64,000 nt of DNA, taken from Flavobacterium faecale (GTDB lineage Bacteria; Bacteroidota; Bacteroidia; Flavobacteriales; Flavobacteriaceae). Each line of letters opens with the position of its first letter. The stretch's first letter is position 1. This document shows, one piece after another, positions 18,807 to 27,851 of this stretch. The stretch covers positions 3,818,001 to 3,882,000 of the forward strand of contig NZ_CP020918.1 of NCBI RefSeq assembly GCF_003076455.1, in the 5' to 3' direction. A model generated the notes under the pieces. It worked only from the letters and a program-made list of their open reading frames with translations. It searched no databases and had not been told where the DNA came from. The position numbers and the translations under genes are program-made.

Positions 18807-21800
18807 TTAAAATTTAACATCAAAACCAAAAACTAAAGTTTTAGGAACTGGATATCCTCCTCTGTCGTAACCCGTAATTAATGGGTTAGAATAAGTACCA
18901 CCTGACTTTCTGCTCTCTGGATTGATTCCTCTAAAGCTTTTTGAACTTAAGTAAAGTAAATTTTGTGCTGTAAAATATACTCTAAATTGATTTAAACCAA
19001 CTTTTTTAACCCAGTCCTTGTCCAAAGAATATCCTAATGTAATCTCTCTCAACGCAATGTATGAAGCGTCGTCAATACCGTAGTCCGTTTGAACCCATTG
19101 TAGACCTCCATTAGTTTCATAAGGTGTTTTTCCATCACCAGGATTAGATGGACTTATCCAGTGGTTAGCAGTATAATTTAAGACTTGTCTTTTAACCTCT
19201 GTGTATCCAGTATCTCCTTCGTACATTTGAATACCTTGTACCCCTTGAAATCCAAGTGATAAATCGATTCCTTTGTAATCAAAACTGTTAGTAATTCCCC
19301 AAGTAAAATCTGCGTAAGGATCACCAATTACAGTTCTATCATCTGTTGTAATTTTACCATCACCATTTACATCTACAAGTTTTAAACCACCTGGAGTTAA
19401 TGTACCCACACTTACGTTTGAGGCTGTAAAACCTGATTTGTTGATATCATCTTGTGATAACCAAATACCATCTGTCTTGTATCCGTAAAACTGTACTAAT
19501 GGGCTACCAACTTTTGTTATGTACTGCTCACCTCTTTCACCGGTTTGAGGTGTTTCTGCTAAACCACCAAAATCAGTTAATTTCAATCTATTAGATGCAT
19601 AATTGGCAGACGTAGTCCATTTAAAATCTTTCGTTTTAATGTTCGTAGTAGACAATTCAATCTCATGACCACGGTTTTGAAGGCTTCCAACATTACTCCA
19701 AGATAAAGCTGTTCCAGAAAACAATTGGGTATTAGTTTGTAACAATAATTTATCTGTATTTGATTCGTAAAAATCAAGAGATAAGTTAATTCTATTTCTT
19801 AATAAACTTAAATCAAAACCTAAATTTGCAGAAACTGTAGTTTCCCAAGTAAGATCTGGATTAGCTCCGGTATCACTTGGCGTAGCTTGACCATTTGCAA
19901 CAACACCATTTCCTGTACCTGAAACATAATTTGCCGAAATTGAATTACTATAAGGCGTATTTGTTAACGTGTTTAAGTATGGATTGTATGCGTTGTTTCC
20001 ACCTAAATTATCAGTTCTATTATTTCCGGTTTGACCGTAAGCTGCTCTAAAGTTTAATTTATTAATCACTTTTGATGATGCAATAAACTCTAGTTTAGCC
20101 AAATTTGCTCCAGCAGAGATAGATGAAAAAGTCCCCCATTTATTACCTGGTCCAAATTGTGAAGCACCATCTGTTCTAACTGTTGCAGTAAGGTTCAAAA
20201 AGTCATTGTAAGAATATACTAATCTTCCGTAGTAAGACAATAATGCTGTCGAGTTTTTTATTTCTCCAGCTGCACTACTTGATAGGTTGTTAGACAATGT
20301 TATACTTCCTGCACTATTAAAGGTACGAATGTTTTCATTAGGATAGTTATTCCCTTGAAATACAGACGTATAAAACTCTGTTTTTTGAGCAGAAAAACCA
20401 GCTAAAGCATTAAATGAATGCTTTTTGTATTCTTTTGTATAATTCAATGTGTTTTCAGTTAACAAATCTTTTGAGTTGTTTCTTGAATAAACTGCAAAAT
20501 TTGAATTTGTTTCTGCATTTGCATTTGTACCCACCCATTGCATTCTATCAGAATATTTAAGATACGCACTAGCGGTTGTCTTGAAAGTCAAACTTTTTGT
20601 GATTTTATAAGTTAAATCAAAAACCGACTGAATTCTAAAGTCATCTTGCGTGTCATCTTGCAAATTCAACACTTTTAAAGGATTGATACTTGAAGTAGTC
20701 CATGGATTGGTTGTACTAGTACTAGTATACATTGAACCATCAGGTAATTCATAATTTGGAAACACCAAACCGTAAAAATACTGAGGATTTACATAATCCC
20801 CTACTTTTAGGTTAGGATATGCGCCTGCTTGTTGTACGAAAGCCAGAGTTTCGGCATTGAATGTTGTCGGGATAAAACTTGGAAATCTATAGTAATCTCT
20901 ATAATCATTTGCAGGTCTTTTCGTTTTGCTATATGTAGGAGCAATATTAACCCCAATAGATACTTTATTATTTAAGTCTATATTGGTTTTAAGTCTAAAT
21001 TGGTATTTTTCATAATTACTGTTCTTCATCATACTTTCGTCTCCATTGTATGCACCAGAAACTCTATAACTAAAACCTTTTCCTCCTCCAGAAGCACTTA
21101 AACCAATATTTCTAAAAGTTCCAGTTCTCATGAATTCGTCTTGATAATCTACTCCTTGACCATTAAGAAATTTTTGTTCAAAAATATAAGATTTTTGAAA
21201 ACCAGTTGCCACAGATGTTGAACCACCTGTCCAAAGAGGATCAGCTTCTTTTAATGCTTTCTCTGTATACAATTGTTTTACATAATCAGAAGTAGATTGA
21301 ATATCATATAATTTGTAAGCACTTTTGTATCCTACTGAATTATTGAAACTATAAGTCGTTTTTTTGTTACTACCACTTTTTGTAGTTACCAAAATTACTC
21401 CATTTGCACCTCTAGAACCATAAATAGCAGCAGAAGATGCATCTTTTAATACCGATACCTCTTGTACATCGGCCATGTTAAGTGAAGATAAACCATCTTC
21501 AATAGGCTGACCATCTACTACAACCAAAGGGTTTGGACTAGCATTGATAGAAGATTGACCACGAATTCTAATTGTAGGCGCCTCACCTGCAGCAGATGAT
21601 GTGTTTAAAATTTGAACCCCTGCAATTTTTCCTTGAAGTGCTTGATCAACTCTAGAAACTGGTAATTGGTCCATTTTTTCGTTCTTGTAGCTTGATACAG
21701 AACTGGTAACATTCGATTTTTTCATTGTACCATAACCAACAACAACTATTTCATTCAGTTGATTACTAGCTTCTGCAAGTGATACATTAATTGTTGTGCT

Positions 21801-22052
21801 CTTTCCTACAGCAACACTTTTAGTTTCAAATCCTAAGTAAGAAAATTTTAGAACCGACTTAGCACTATTTGCTAAAATCACATATTTCCCATCAAAATCA
21901 GTTACTGTACTTTTCCCGTCTACTGTAACAGTAGCGTTTGGAATAGACATACCCGTATTATCAAGTACTTTTCCTGATACCTTGATAGTAGCAGTTTGAG
22001 CACTCATAATAGATGAGAAAACTAAGAGAAACATTAAAATCGTTTTTTTCAT
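18807..22052 (-). CDS. SusC/RagA family TonB-linked outer membrane transporter
   Basis: A 1081-residue TonB-dependent receptor. Signal peptide MKKTILMFLLVFSSIMSAQ is followed by a carboxypeptidase-regulatory-like domain (about 22-105, GKVLDNTGMSIPNATVTVDG). The plug follows, with the TonB-box-like NEIVVVGYGTMKKSNVTSSVSS, the SusC signature VDGQPIEDGLSSLNMADVQEVSVLKDASSAAIYGSRGANGVILVTTK, and a 22-strand barrel ending YPVPKTLVFGFDVKF. It imports bulky nutrients across the outer membrane with SusD as lid, driven by TonB-ExbBD. It is the first gene of a two-gene operon, with an operator-like palindrome at its promoter. No N-terminal STN domain is present, so it is a plain transporter and not a FecA-type transducer. 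Confidence 0.96.
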   Translation of the reverse strand: MKKTILMFLLVFSSIMSAQTATIKVSGKVLDNTGMSIPNATVTVDGKSTVTDFDGKYVILANSAKSVLKFSYLGFETKSVAVGKSTTINVSLAEASNQLNEIVVVGYGTMKKSNVTSSVSSYKNEKMDQLPVSRVDQALQGKIAGVQILNTSSAAGEAPTIRIRGQSSINASPNPLVVVDGQPIEDGLSSLNMADVQEVSVLKDASSAAIYGSRGANGVILVTTKSGSNKKTTYSFNNSVGYKSAYKLYDIQSTSDYVKQLYTEKALKEADPLWTGGSTSVATGFQKSYIFEQKFLNGQGVDYQDEFMRTGTFRNIGLSASGGGKGFSYRVSGAYNGDESMMKNSNYEKYQFRLKTNIDLNNKVSIGVNIAPTYSKTKRPANDYRDYYRFPSFIPTTFNAETLAFVQQAGAYPNLKVGDYVNPQYFYGLVFPNYELPDGSMYTSTSTTNPWTTSSINPLKVLNLQDDTQDDFRIQSVFDLTYKITKSLTFKTTASAYLKYSDRMQWVGTNANAETNSNFAVYSRNNSKDLLTENTLNYTKEYKKHSFNALAGFSAQKTEFYTSVFQGNNYPNENIRTFNSAGSITLSNNLSSSAAGEIKNSTALLSYYGRLVYSYNDFLNLTATVRTDGASQFGPGNKWGTFSSISAGANLAKLEFIASSKVINKLNFRAAYGQTGNNRTDNLGGNNAYNPYLNTLTNTPYSNSISANYVSGTGNGVVANGQATPSDTGANPDLTWETTVSANLGFDLSLLRNRINLSLDFYESNTDKLLLQTNTQLFSGTALSWSNVGSLQNRGHEIELSTTNIKTKDFKWTTSANYASNRLKLTDFGGLAETPQTGERGEQYITKVGSPLVQFYGYKTDGIWLSQDDINKSGFTASNVSVGTLTPGGLKLVDVNGDGKITTDDRTVIGDPYADFTWGITNSFDYKGIDLSLGFQGVQGIQMYEGDTGYTEVKRQVLNYTANHWISPSNPGDGKTPYETNGGLQWVQTDYGIDDASYIALREITLGYSLDKDWVKKVGLNQFRVYFTAQNLLYLSSKSFRGINPESRKSGGTYSNPLITGYDRGGYPVPKTLVFGFDVKF

Positions 22053-22168
22053 AATTTAATCCGTTTGTTAGTTGTTTTTTAATTGAAGAATTAAAGCCAA
22101 CACAATCTAGTTTACTATAACGTTTGAGTGCTCTAAATACAACAACCAAAACCTCTAGATAACCAAAC

Positions 22169-22196
22169 TGGTTAACCAATCAATGTGCCAAATTTA
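22169..22196 (-). promoter_or_regulatory. susCD promoter -7 box with overlapping palindromic operator
   Basis: On the minus strand TAAATTTG (22189-22196) fits TAnnTTTG. Eleven bases downstream is the perfect palindrome TGGTTAACCA (22169-22178), and a second half-like TTGGTTA follows at about 22159-22165. The location over the expected start site suggests repression by a dimeric regulator, probably substrate-relieved. The distance to the SusC start is about 120 bp. Confidence 0.55.
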
Positions 22197-22550
22197 TATT
22201 AATTTTAACTAATAAAAAAGGCTTATTTTTACAAAAATCAAAAAGAACAAAAAAAAACATTATTAATTATAATTTACTCAATTCTTCACACTCAGACGAA
22301 CAATTATCTTAATTTTAAGACTATTACCTATATAAATACAGAATTATAAGTGTACTAAAAATGGACTTTCTATGAAAAAAGTACTATTTAACTTTATAAA
22401 ATAAAAAACAATATCTCCAAAAAAGCTATAAATCTTATAATGTGAAGAAAACCTAGATAACTTCTTAAATAATTGACACATTACAACACCAAAGCCAGCC
22501 CAATTCCTTATTATTAAACAATACTCCCATAACACTAAAAACATCACAAA

Positions 22551-22586
22551 AAAAACCTCCTAAATACGAATATAAAGGAGGTTTTT
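22551..22586 (-). terminator. Terminator of the gapN-type gene
   Basis: AAAAACCTCC and GGAGGTTTTT form a perfect 10-bp stem about 20 bp after the aldehyde dehydrogenase stop. The minus strand reads into a run of U. The region 22197-22550 holds no gene I can support. Confidence 0.88.
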
Positions 22587-22605
22587 ACTAAAAACTGCAA
22601 GATTA

Positions 22606-24186
22606 TTACAGGATATAATCGGTATTCACAAAGTTTGAAGCTCTACTATCTAATAATTCTTGTAAAATAGCATTATTGTAGGCGTTGTCTTTTGATGCAA
22701 CAAATGTTCGAATAGAAAATGAACGCAACGCATCATGAATACTTAATGTTCCTACTGCAGAATCTTTTCGACCTGTAAACGGAAAAACATCTGGTCCACG
22801 TTGACATGAGCTATTCAAGTTAACTCTACTCACCAAATTTACCAAAGAGTCAATTAATGGTGCAATTGTTTTAGCATCTTTACCAAACAAACTTACTTGC
22901 TGACCATAATTGGATTCTGCCATATCATTCAAAGGCTCTTGAATATCTTTGAAACTCAAAATTGGCACCACTGGTCCAAATTGCTCTTCCTTATATACTC
23001 TCATTTCTTTGTTTACAGGAAACAAGACCGCAGGAAAAATATAGTTGTCTGAATGTTGTCCTCCTTTTGCATTAATGATTTGTGCACCTTTACTTGTAGC
23101 ATCATCGATCAATTCTTGAATATAGGCTGGTTTGTCTTTCTCTGGTAATGGCGTCAAGGATACTCCTTTTTCCCATGGATTACCAAAAAGTAAATTATCT
23201 ACCTTTTCAGAGAAACGTTTATTGAACTCTTCTGCAATAGACTCATGTACATACAATACCTTCAAGGCTGTACATCGTTGCCCATTAAAGGATAGTGTAC
23301 CTGCAATACATTCGCTAATCGCTAAATCTAAATCAGCTTCTGGCAAAATAATTGCTGGATTTTTTGCTTCTAATCCTAAAACCAAACGCAAACGGTTTTT
23401 ATTAGGATGTTGATCTTGCAATGCAATTGCCGATTTACTGTTACCAATCAAAGCCAAGATATCCACCTTACCCGACTTCATCACAGGAGCAGCCACTTCT
23501 CTACCTCTACCATACAATATATTGATTGCTCCTTTTGGAAAACTATTTCTAAACGCTTCTAATAGTGGCGAAATTAATAACACACCATGTTTTGCAGGCT
23601 TAAAAATAACAGGATTCCCCATTATTAAGGCTGGTATCAATAAAGAGAACGTTTCGTTCAAAGGATAATTATAAGGTCCTAGACACAAAACTACTCCCAG
23701 CGGACTTCTACGTACCATGGCATTAACGCCTTGAACTTTAGAAAAATGAGCACTACGACTGTTCAATTCTTTGTAACTATCAATAGTATCATTAATATAC
23801 TCTACTGTTCTGTCAAATTCTTTTTCAGAATCTCCTAAGGATTTCCCGATTTCCCACATCAAAAATTTAACTACCTCTGAGCGGGTTTCTTTCATTTGCT
23901 TTACAAACTTCTGCATGCATTTGATGCGATCTACAACCTTCATTGTAGGCCATAATCCTTGACCATGATCAAAAGCGGCAGATGCAGCTTCTACAGCCTC
24001 AAGTGCTTCTTTTTCTCCCATAAACGGAATCGATCCTAAAATTGTAGGACTATATTCAGCCGTTGATGATATGGTAGAAAAAACAGCTGTTGTTTGTCCT
24101 TCCCATTTTTTTAATTCACCATTTACTAAATAAGTGTCTTGGTTTAAAATGTCTTTAATCTGATATTCTTCTGGAATTGCATTCAT
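22606..24186 (-). CDS. gapN: NADP-dependent glyceraldehyde-3-phosphate dehydrogenase-like aldehyde dehydrogenase
   Basis: A 526-residue ALDH-superfamily enzyme. Visible are the cofactor block [33 protein letters not shown], the catalytic Glu in [11 protein letters not shown], and the catalytic Cys305 in [16 protein letters not shown], which closely resembles GapN (FSGQRCTAVKR). [13 protein letters not shown] is also present. Non-phosphorylating GapN oxidises glyceraldehyde-3-phosphate directly to 3-phosphoglycerate and makes NADPH. This fits downstream of the KDG pathway, whose aldolase releases glyceraldehyde-3-phosphate, but the link to the neighbouring uronate genes is inferred. It is monocistronic with its own terminator. 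A related aldehyde substrate cannot be excluded. Confidence 0.82.
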   Translation of the reverse strand: MNAIPEEYQIKDILNQDTYLVNGELKKWEGQTTAVFSTISSTAEYSPTILGSIPFMGEKEALEAVEAASAAFDHGQGLWPTMKVVDRIKCMQKFVKQMKETRSEVVKFLMWEIGKSLGDSEKEFDRTVEYINDTIDSYKELNSRSAHFSKVQGVNAMVRRSPLGVVLCLGPYNYPLNETFSLLIPALIMGNPVIFKPAKHGVLLISPLLEAFRNSFPKGAINILYGRGREVAAPVMKSGKVDILALIGNSKSAIALQDQHPNKNRLRLVLGLEAKNPAIILPEADLDLAISECIAGTLSFNGQRCTALKVLYVHESIAEEFNKRFSEKVDNLLFGNPWEKGVSLTPLPEKDKPAYIQELIDDATSKGAQIINAKGGQHSDNYIFPAVLFPVNKEMRVYKEEQFGPVVPILSFKDIQEPLNDMAESNYGQQVSLFGKDAKTIAPLIDSLVNLVSRVNLNSSCQRGPDVFPFTGRKDSAVGTLSIHDALRSFSIRTFVASKDNAYNNAILQELLDSRASNFVNTDYIL

Positions 24187-24225
24187 CTTTTTTTTGTTGG
24201 TTTTTTGTAGTGTTTATCTAAAATT

Positions 24226-24250
24226 AAAAAAAGAGGAATTACCCTCTTTT
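24226..24250 (-). terminator. Terminator of the rhodanese gene
   Basis: AAAAGAGG and CCTCTTTT form an 8-bp stem with a 6-nt loop, followed on the minus strand by a long T run. It lies just after the rhodanese stop and before gapN. Confidence 0.82.
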
Positions 24251-24258
24251 CTCAATAC

Positions 24259-24564
24259 TTATTCAATTTCTCCTTCCCACTCTAGCATTCCGCCAAGTAG
24301 GTTGTAAGCGTGATCAAAACCTAGTTCATTCATAATTTCACAGGCTTTTTGACTTCTCATTCCAGAACGGCAATAGACATAGTATTTTTTGTCTTTATCT
24401 AATGCTTCAATTTCCGAAATAAACTCTTGTCCTTTGTGAATATCAATGTTTATGGCATTCGGAATCATACCTTCATTTACTTCGTCTTCAGTACGCACAT
24501 CAAGAATTACAACATTCTCGTCTGATGCCATCTGAGCAACCCAATCTTCTTGTGATAAATTCAT
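24259..24564 (-). CDS. Single-domain rhodanese-like sulfurtransferase
   Basis: A 101-residue protein that is one rhodanese domain. The active loop is YCRSGMRSQKA with Cys65, and the conserved LDVRTEDEVNEGMIPNAINIDI is present near the N-terminus. Such GlpE-like proteins carry sulfane sulfur as a cysteine persulfide in the cytoplasm. It is divergently transcribed from the Crp/Fnr regulator, and the next gene beyond that is a TSUP permease, a grouping common in Bacteroidota sulfur or sulfide handling. A -7 box TATTTTTG (24581-24588, minus strand) is 17 bp upstream of the start. Confidence 0.9.
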   Translation of the reverse strand: MNLSQEDWVAQMASDENVVILDVRTEDEVNEGMIPNAINIDIHKGQEFISEIEALDKDKKYYVYCRSGMRSQKACEIMNELGFDHAYNLLGGMLEWEGEIE

Positions 24565-24580
24565 AATTCGTTGTTTTTAT

Positions 24581-24588
24581 CAAAAATA
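24581..24588 (-). promoter_or_regulatory. Candidate -7 box of the rhodanese promoter
   Basis: TATTTTTG on the minus strand matches TAnnTTTG, 17 bp before the rhodanese ATG. Confidence 0.5.
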
Positions 24589-24801
24589 CAATGTTTTTAC
24601 AAAACTATATATATTATTTTCATAAGATTAACATTGACGAAAACGTATTCGAATAGACAAACACCTGACAAACAAATTGTTGATTTTTTTTGAATTTTTT
24701 TTCGAATGTTAAAATTAGAAGGAGCGTACAATTGCGATTCAAGGATTGAAGTTGTATTTTAATTAATAAGCCTATTTTCAAAAAAAAAGATTTTTGTTCC
24801 T

Positions 24802-24809
24802 TATATTTG
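24802..24809 (+). promoter_or_regulatory. -7 box of the Crp/Fnr regulator promoter
   Basis: TATATTTG is a perfect TAnnTTTG match ending 18 bp before ATG 24828. It would put the transcript start between the box and that ATG, so the possible upstream TTG at 24807 cannot be the translation start. Confidence 0.65.
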
Positions 24810-24827
24810 ACTAAACTTATTTTATAC

Positions 24828-25454
24828 ATGTCAACTTCAACGCAATCCCTTTTCCCCGCTTTCTCAGCAAATTTATTGCAAGCAATAGATAGTAATGCAA
24901 CTATCAAAAATATCCCAGCTGGCGAAGTAATTATGAGAACCGGCCAGTATATCAAAACAACAGTTTTGGTAACCAAAGGTCAAGTTAAAGTATACCGAGA
25001 AGGAGAAAATGGCGAAGAGTTTTTCATGTATTACCTGCAGCCGGGCCAAGCTTGCGCACTCTCTATGATCTGTGCTACACGCAACCAAACAAGTCAAATC
25101 ATGGCCAAAGTGGTCGAAGATGCTGAACTACTGATGATTCCGCTTTCGCTAATGGACCAATGGATGATGGAACACCGCTCGTGGTATGAATTTGTAATTG
25201 AAACCTATCGAAATCGATTTGAAGAAGTGCTCGAAGTGGTTGACAGCATCGCTTTTAGAGCCATGGACGAGCGCCTAGATTTTTATCTAAAAAGACATAG
25301 TGCGGCCTGCGGATGCAAAGATCTAAAATTATCTCATCAAGAAATTGCCACAGAATTAAACAGTTCTAGAGTGGTCATCTCTCGATTATTAAAAAAAATG
25401 GAGCAGCGAGGCTTGGTACAACTACATAGAAACCATATTGAACTCCTAACCTAG
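24828..25454 (+). CDS. Crp/Fnr family transcriptional regulator
   Basis: A 208-residue protein with an N-terminal cyclic-nucleotide-binding beta-barrel (IPAGEVIMRTGQYIKTTVLVTKGQVKVYREGENGEEFFMYYLQPGQACALSM), a long dimerisation helix, and a C-terminal winged HTH (LKLSHQEIATELNSSRVVISRLLKKMEQRGLVQLHRNHIEL). There is no N-terminal Fe-S cysteine cluster, so it is not a classical oxygen-sensing Fnr. The start at 24828 is chosen because a -7 box ends 18 bp before it. It is followed by a TSUP permease and divergent from a rhodanese gene, so it probably controls these neighbours in response to sulfur compounds or redox state; the signal is unknown. Confidence 0.9.
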   Translation: MSTSTQSLFPAFSANLLQAIDSNATIKNIPAGEVIMRTGQYIKTTVLVTKGQVKVYREGENGEEFFMYYLQPGQACALSMICATRNQTSQIMAKVVEDAELLMIPLSLMDQWMMEHRSWYEFVIETYRNRFEEVLEVVDSIAFRAMDERLDFYLKRHSAACGCKDLKLSHQEIATELNSSRVVISRLLKKMEQRGLVQLHRNHIELLT

Positions 25455-25534
25455 TCAAATATAAATTGCCTCTGTGTAATAAATGTTACCGTTTACAAAT
25501 AATTTCGGCACCAACTTTGTAAAAAATAATTGTA

Positions 25535-26320
25535 ATGGAATATTTAGGGTATTTAGCATCAATCATAATCGGACTTTCATTGGGCTTAATCGGTGGCGGT
25601 GGCTCTATATTGACGATTCCTATATTAGTTTACTTATTTAAGGTAGATCCTGAATTGGCTACAAGTTATTCCTTATTCATTGTTGGAGCTACTTCTCTTT
25701 TTGGCGGGTACAACCATTACAAATTAGGGAATCTAGACCTAAAAACAGCTCTCTATTTTGCTGTTCCCTCCATCATTTCGATCCTAATTATTCGTGAAGT
25801 GATTTTTCCTCAAATCGCCTCTACCCTATTTACGGTAGCATCGTATGCCGTTTCAAAGAATCTGCTCATCATGATTGTCTTTTCAGTTCTCATGATTGCC
25901 GCCTCCATATCCATGATCAAGGATCGAACTACCGTAGTCAAAAATCCAAAAACCAATTTTGTCCAATTGGGTATAATTGGTTTCTTAGTAGGAATCGTAA
26001 CCGGATTTCTAGGCGCAGGTGGTGGTTTTTTGATTATTCCAGCGCTACTTTTTTTTGCTAATCTACCCATGAAGCAGGCCGTAGGAACGTCTTTACTGAT
26101 TATTTTCATCAACTCAGCTATCGGTTTTGCTGGTGACTTATATATTGGTACACCCGTAGATTATGCATTTCTTTTACTCATTTCGAGCATTGCCGCTGTC
26201 GGCTTACTCATTGGCGTACAACTCTCCAAAAGAATTGATGGTCACAAGCTAAAACCTATCTTCGGCTGGTTTGTACTCATCATGGGGATTTATATCATCA
26301 CCAAAGAGGTTTTCTTTTAG
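25535..26320 (+). CDS. TSUP (TauE/SafE) family membrane permease
   Basis: A 261-residue integral membrane protein with 7-8 hydrophobic segments and internal duplication. The family motif occurs twice, as LIGGGGSILTIPILVY near residue 20 and FLGAGGGFLIIPALLFF near residue 160. TauE/SafE proteins move sulfite, sulfonates or other small organic anions and are often found with rhodanese and Crp genes. It lies 80 bp after the Crp/Fnr gene and is likely part of its regulon. Direction of transport and substrate cannot be told. Confidence 0.9.
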   Translation: MEYLGYLASIIIGLSLGLIGGGGSILTIPILVYLFKVDPELATSYSLFIVGATSLFGGYNHYKLGNLDLKTALYFAVPSIISILIIREVIFPQIASTLFTVASYAVSKNLLIMIVFSVLMIAASISMIKDRTTVVKNPKTNFVQLGIIGFLVGIVTGFLGAGGGFLIIPALLFFANLPMKQAVGTSLLIIFINSAIGFAGDLYIGTPVDYAFLLLISSIAAVGLLIGVQLSKRIDGHKLKPIFGWFVLIMGIYIITKEVFF

Positions 26321-26648
26321 AATAAGAAACCACCTTTTTTACCAAATAAATTTATATTTTAATCTAGGTTTTTCTGGTATACTGCCAATGCAATGTAAAA
26401 ATGGCACCATACAATTAGTCTATATTGACCCGAACCTGAAAGTGCGAACTATCTAAGCAATATGTAATCGGTAGTAATGACATGCATGGTTAAACCGATA
26501 TAAGAACTACAAAAGCTTATTTGAATAAACTACCCATCAAAAAATTAGATCAAATTATTGATGATGTATTTGAGAATTTCAAATATTTCAAAATAGTAAG
26601 ATATATAAGGTGGGCAACTATTTTTTTGCAATTTTGGTTAAATTTAAA

Positions 26649-26686
26649 TAATGCGGTGGTAATTGTTTTTAATTACCACCGCATTA
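26649..26686. repeat. Perfect 16-bp hairpin in gene-free DNA
   Basis: AATGCGGTGGTAATT and its exact complement flank a 6-nt GTTTTT loop, with one further T-A pair outside. There is no T tract beyond it, so it is not a standard terminator. Between 26321 and 27246 there is no coding sequence I can support. Confidence 0.85.
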
Positions 26687-26697
26687 ACATACCGTTA

Positions 26698-26857
26698 TTA
26701 CCGCTATAACAGTAATTTTATACTTTTTTAGTTATTCATTAGCAAAAAGCACTATTTACGAGTTAAATTTACTGCTATAACAGTAATATAGACTTATTTT
26801 CTATCGATGAACTTAATATAATAAGTAAATTGATCTATCTTACCGCTTAACCAGTAA
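26698..26857. repeat. Three 18-bp operator-like dyads at exact 71-bp spacing
   Basis: Copies at 26698-26715, 26769-26786 and 26840-26857. The middle copy is the perfect dyad TTACTGCTATAACAGTAA. The first has one change (TTACCG left arm), and the third reads TTACCGCTTAACCAGTAA. The DNA between copies is not similar, so only the dyads are conserved, in a fixed register of 71 bp. Confidence 0.8.
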
Positions 26858-27246
26858 AAATAAGTGATCTTGAATTAGGAACTTTAGTAAAAGATCATTG
26901 AAAAGAAACGAAATATCGTATGTAATGAAGTAAGAATACTATACGAGATTGTCTATGGAGTATCAGTTAAAACACGATAAAAAATTTGAACTATACTTAA
27001 TAAAAAAAGCAAAAAAAAGGAATGTACCTTATCACTCCAAATGACAAAATTCCTTTAACTGAAAAAATTGTTGAATAATACAAATACTCAAATTAAATAG
27101 TGGAAAGTACAGCATTTTCAGCCCACTTAAATCCTTGTAAAATTTGATATTCACTAATGAGTTAAATTTAGAATGTCCCTGATTCGACAAATTCTCATTG
27201 ATTTAAACTATATAAAATCCCAAACACCTATTTGATTCAACTATAA

Positions 27247-27264
27247 TGTTCGTCAAATGTTCGT
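27247..27264. repeat. Direct repeat resembling recombinase arm sites (relic element end)
   Basis: TGTTCGT occurs twice, 11 bp apart. It is followed by a terminator-like hairpin (AGCC with GGCT, about 27281-27304, A/T flanked) and then a tRNA-like sequence. This repeats the order arm repeat, terminator, tRNA 3' end found at the right border of the intact element near 33.8 kb. Confidence 0.45.
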
Positions 27265-27317
27265 TTTATACCAGAAAAAAAGCCCTAACATTGCTGCAAA
27301 GGCTAAATTTTTAAATT

Positions 27318-27728
<411 letters not shown>

Positions 27729-27828
27729 TTATTTTATGTTAACAACTGTTTTTATTACTGTTAACCCTTAAAGATAAAGAATGTTTATATTTGTTATCAC
27801 AATGATTTTATAACGAATAAAAAAGTAA

Positions 27829-27850
27829 TTGTTACCTAAATTGTTACCTA
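27829..27850. repeat. Left arm-type repeat of the recombinase
   Basis: TTGTTACCTA twice, separated by AA, ending 2 bp before the integrase ATG. A copy with one mismatch lies at 33797-33818 just inside the right border. Confidence 0.75.
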
Positions 27851-27851
27851 T

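Noticed and set aside
24620..24976. A 118-codon minus-strand frame overlapping the start of the Crp/Fnr gene
   Set aside because: It covers the intergenic promoter region and the Crp coding strand in antisense, and has no recognisable domain or conserved start.
26698..26857. Regularly spaced short repeats that could be read as a small CRISPR array
   Set aside because: Only three copies, the repeat is a symmetric 18-bp dyad, the intervals are 53 bp and no cas gene is nearby.
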